Origin: an uncultured Clostridia bacterium
GTDB taxonomy: Bacteria; Bacillota; Clostridia; Lachnospirales; Anaerotignaceae
Length of the DNA: 15,771 nucleotides
Direction of reading: 5' to 3'
Assembly (NCBI GenBank): GCA_910586765.1
Contig: CAJUJJ010000045.1
Span: forward strand, 1-15,771
The position numbers and the translations under genes are program-made. The notes beneath the pieces are model-generated. The model saw only the letters and a list, made by a program, of their open reading frames with translations, did not search any database and was not told the origin of the DNA. Shown here one piece after another: positions 14,137 to 15,771 of this stretch (the stretch's first letter is position 1; each line of letters opens with the position of its first letter).

Positions 14137-15350
14137 ATTTCCTCCTCATTTTGTTGTAATATTATTTGTTCTCTCTTTTGTTCTTCCCCAATTTCTTCTA
14201 TTGCTGTTACTGTTGCCGTTGCTATAATATTATCTTCTTGTTTTTGGTATACAATATCTATGTTTTCAATTTCTCCTTTTACTATTTCCTCTGCTTTTTG
14301 TTTTAATATTTGTTCTATTTCTTTTTTTGCTTCTTCTTCTGTCCTCTCTTTCTGTATCGTTTCATATTTTTTATAAGTTTCTTCTACCCAAGCAACAGGC
14401 AGATTAAAATCTCCTATAGCAAATTGTTTTCCTCCTGTTTTTTGTTTATCATATGTGCTATCTTCCATATTAGGTTGTATGATATTTATAACAATATCTC
14501 CTATTTGTATACTTTTATCTTTTTTTTCTTCTCCAGTATATTTCTTTTCCTCATAATGTAAAGCAATTTTCTCCTCTAAAGTATACCACACTTTTCCCAA
14601 TATCGCTCCTCTTGCATGAATATATTCTCTACCAACTTCTGCTTCTTCTCCTGCTGCAATAATCACTTCACCACTAATAAGCAATTCTCCCTTTTTTACA
14701 ACATCTCCTGATTGTACCATAGGCGTTCCTGCTTCCGCAGTAATATTTTGTATTACACTATCTTTTTTTGCTATCAAATCACTTGGTGTTATTTTATCTA
14801 TTATTTCTGGCTGTGGTATCGTTTCTACAATTTTTATTATTGCGTCTGTTCCCTTTATAGATACACTTACCCATGAAATATCTGGAAATATTTCAAGCAA
14901 CTTTTCTGTAATATTATCTGTATTGATATTCCATTTTAATTTTCCTGGAGACATACCCATTTTTTCACAAGCTTCAAACAATTCTTCTTTTTGAATACGT
15001 TCATTGCCTTCCACATCTACTGTCCATATAAAAGAGGACAAAGAATATAATACTATTACAAAAAAAAGAACACCTAAAGACAATATCTTTCTTTTTTTAT
15101 ATTTTTTTAGTAGAGCGGGCAATCCACACCTACAAACAATATCATATCGACACCCTGTTTTTTCTGCACATTCTTCTAAAAGAGAATATCCTTTTGTAGA
15201 AACATTCATTTGTACGCAGCTTCCCTTCGGTTGTATATTCCACAAATAAATTCCTCTAAAAGTTGCCATATTTACAAATCTTTCTACAGAAAATCCTGAT
15301 ACTGTTATCATAACATATCCATGCAAATAATACCATAATGCTAAAAACAT
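14133..15350 (-). CDS. yqfD: Sporulation protein YqfD
   Basis: YqfD is a membrane protein made in the mother cell during sporulation. The 405-residue protein starts with a cytoplasmic domain (about 1-85) and has one clear membrane helix at about 88-110 (ILSLGVLFFVIVLYSLSSFIW). A large extracytoplasmic part follows, starting with VDVEGNERIQKEEL, a POTRA/FtsQ-like opening, then VSIKGTDAIIKIVETIPQPEI and a later stretch with GDVVKKGELLISGEV. ATG at 15350 has GGGGGTG about 5 bases upstream. It is directly preceded by yqfC, 20 bases away, and overlaps phoH. A spore-former is implied. Confidence 0.93.
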   Translation of the reverse strand: MFLALWYYLHGYVMITVSGFSVERFVNMATFRGIYLWNIQPKGSCVQMNVSTKGYSLLEECAEKTGCRYDIVCRCGLPALLKKYKKRKILSLGVLFFVIVLYSLSSFIWTVDVEGNERIQKEELFEACEKMGMSPGKLKWNINTDNITEKLLEIFPDISWVSVSIKGTDAIIKIVETIPQPEIIDKITPSDLIAKKDSVIQNITAEAGTPMVQSGDVVKKGELLISGEVIIAAGEEAEVGREYIHARGAILGKVWYTLEEKIALHYEEKKYTGEEKKDKSIQIGDIVINIIQPNMEDSTYDKQKTGGKQFAIGDFNLPVAWVEETYKKYETIQKERTEEEAKKEIEQILKQKAEEIVKGEIENIDIVYQKQEDNIIATATVTAIEEIGEEQKREQIILQQNEEEI

Positions 15351-15370
15351 TACTTCACCCCCTTTTTACA

Positions 15371-15643
15371 TTATGTTAAAAATAATATTCCTTTTATTTT
15401 TCCTGTTACAACAATACATTCTGATGTCAGTTGCTTCAAAAGTAATTCTTTCCCCTCTATTTTTAGCACTCCTATACCTGTATTTACTCTCATTACTTCA
15501 TCACCATATTCTATAATTCCCTTATAGTTTTCAATAATCAATTCCTCTTTTCCTGTTAATGAAATGAGAGGAAGATTTAATATAACCTCTTTTGGTAGTT
15601 CTAAGGCATTTACTACATTTCTTCTTAATCCTCCGCCAAGCAA
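15371..15643 (-). CDS. yqfC: Sporulation protein YqfC
   Basis: YqfC is a small protein of the sigma-E regulon, always paired with YqfD; its role is unclear. The 90-residue product contains ALELPKEVILNLPLISLTG, IENYKGIIEY and the closing LLLKQLTSECIVVTGKIKGI, matching the layout of the Bacillus protein (MPKDVMLDLPRITMIG, IENHKGV, EEILLEGEI). The start is TTG at 15643 with GGAGGG 6 bases upstream; no ATG fits. It is the first gene of the operon in the window. Confidence 0.92.
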   Translation of the reverse strand: MLGGGLRRNVVNALELPKEVILNLPLISLTGKEELIIENYKGIIEYGDEVMRVNTGIGVLKIEGKELLLKQLTSECIVVTGKIKGILFLT

Positions 15644-15672
15644 TACTATCCCTCCGAAAATGCCATTTTTAT

Positions 15673-15702
15673 ATACTTATGCAATATTAGCCTTTTTATA
15701 GC
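15673..15702 (-). promoter_or_regulatory. Candidate sigma-E-type sporulation promoter before yqfC
   Basis: On the minus strand, GCTATAAA (15702-15695) and CATAAGTAT (15681-15673) are separated by 13 bases, loosely fitting the sigma-E pattern (ATA-rich -35, CATA-starting -10). In Bacillus yqfC is transcribed from a sigma-E promoter. AT-rich DNA makes such matches common, so this is tentative. Confidence 0.35.
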
Positions 15703-15718
15703 AAAAATTTTTCGCAAT

Positions 15719-15750
15719 AAAAAAAGCAACCACCAGACAATCTGGTGGTT
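15719..15750 (-). terminator. Terminator of an unseen gene upstream of yqfC
   Basis: AACCACCAGA (15728-15737) and TCTGGTGGTT (15741-15750) form a perfect 10-pair stem with a 3-base loop. On the minus strand it is followed by GC and seven Ts (15725-15719). It ends a minus-strand transcript entering from the right edge and separates it from yqfC. Confidence 0.9.
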
Positions 15751-15771
15751 TTTCCTTTGCGGGTATAACCC

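Noticed and set aside
15649..15771. Minus-strand frames open from the right edge toward yqfC as the tail of an upstream gene
   Set aside because: They run through a perfect hairpin with a seven-T tail, which is better explained as a terminator in noncoding DNA.

Overview
The window looks like chromosomal DNA from a low-GC, spore-forming Firmicute of class Clostridia, plausibly the Lachnospirales. Three things point there: AT-rich intergenic DNA, strong AGGAGG ribosome binding sites with TTG and GTG starts in use, and the conserved sporulation/housekeeping order yqfC-yqfD-phoH-pgpH(yqfF)-ybeY-cdd-era-yqzL-recO. A T-box-controlled single-chain glycyl-tRNA synthetase and pyruvate,phosphate dikinase (PPDK) also fit. 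The species cannot be named from this sequence alone.

Layout on the minus strand, in transcription order from the right edge: a terminator of an unseen upstream gene (about 15719-15750); a long, tightly packed operon, many of whose genes overlap by 4 bases: yqfC, yqfD, phoH, pgpH, ybeY, cdd, two small unknown genes that resemble each other, a type-4 uracil-DNA glycosylase, era, a 55-codon yqzL-like gene, and recO. The dgkA gene that sits between ybeY and cdd in Bacillus is absent. The two unknown genes and the glycosylase lie instead between cdd and era.

Between recO and glyS lies a plus-strand island (about 5868-6779). It has its own promoter, a palindrome at the predicted transcription start, a 16-codon leader peptide ending in a hairpin, an RNHCP-family zinc-ribbon protein, and a small two-helix membrane protein with its own zinc ribbon. 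The hairpin's 3' arm can instead pair with the RNHCP Shine-Dalgarno sequence, a three-segment arrangement that suggests translational attenuation. The RNHCP frame also has a TAA followed by 22 more in-frame codons that look like coding sequence. This island is the most interesting part of the window.

Further left on the minus strand are glyS behind a glycine (GGC specifier) T-box riboswitch with a perfect leader terminator, then ppdK (876 aa) with its own promoter whose spacer is a perfect 17-base palindrome, then an unrecognised exported protein with an internal duplication. The left edge holds two tandem perfect-consensus sigma-A promoters followed by a leader typical of a ribosomal RNA operon. 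The rRNA genes themselves would lie outside the window.
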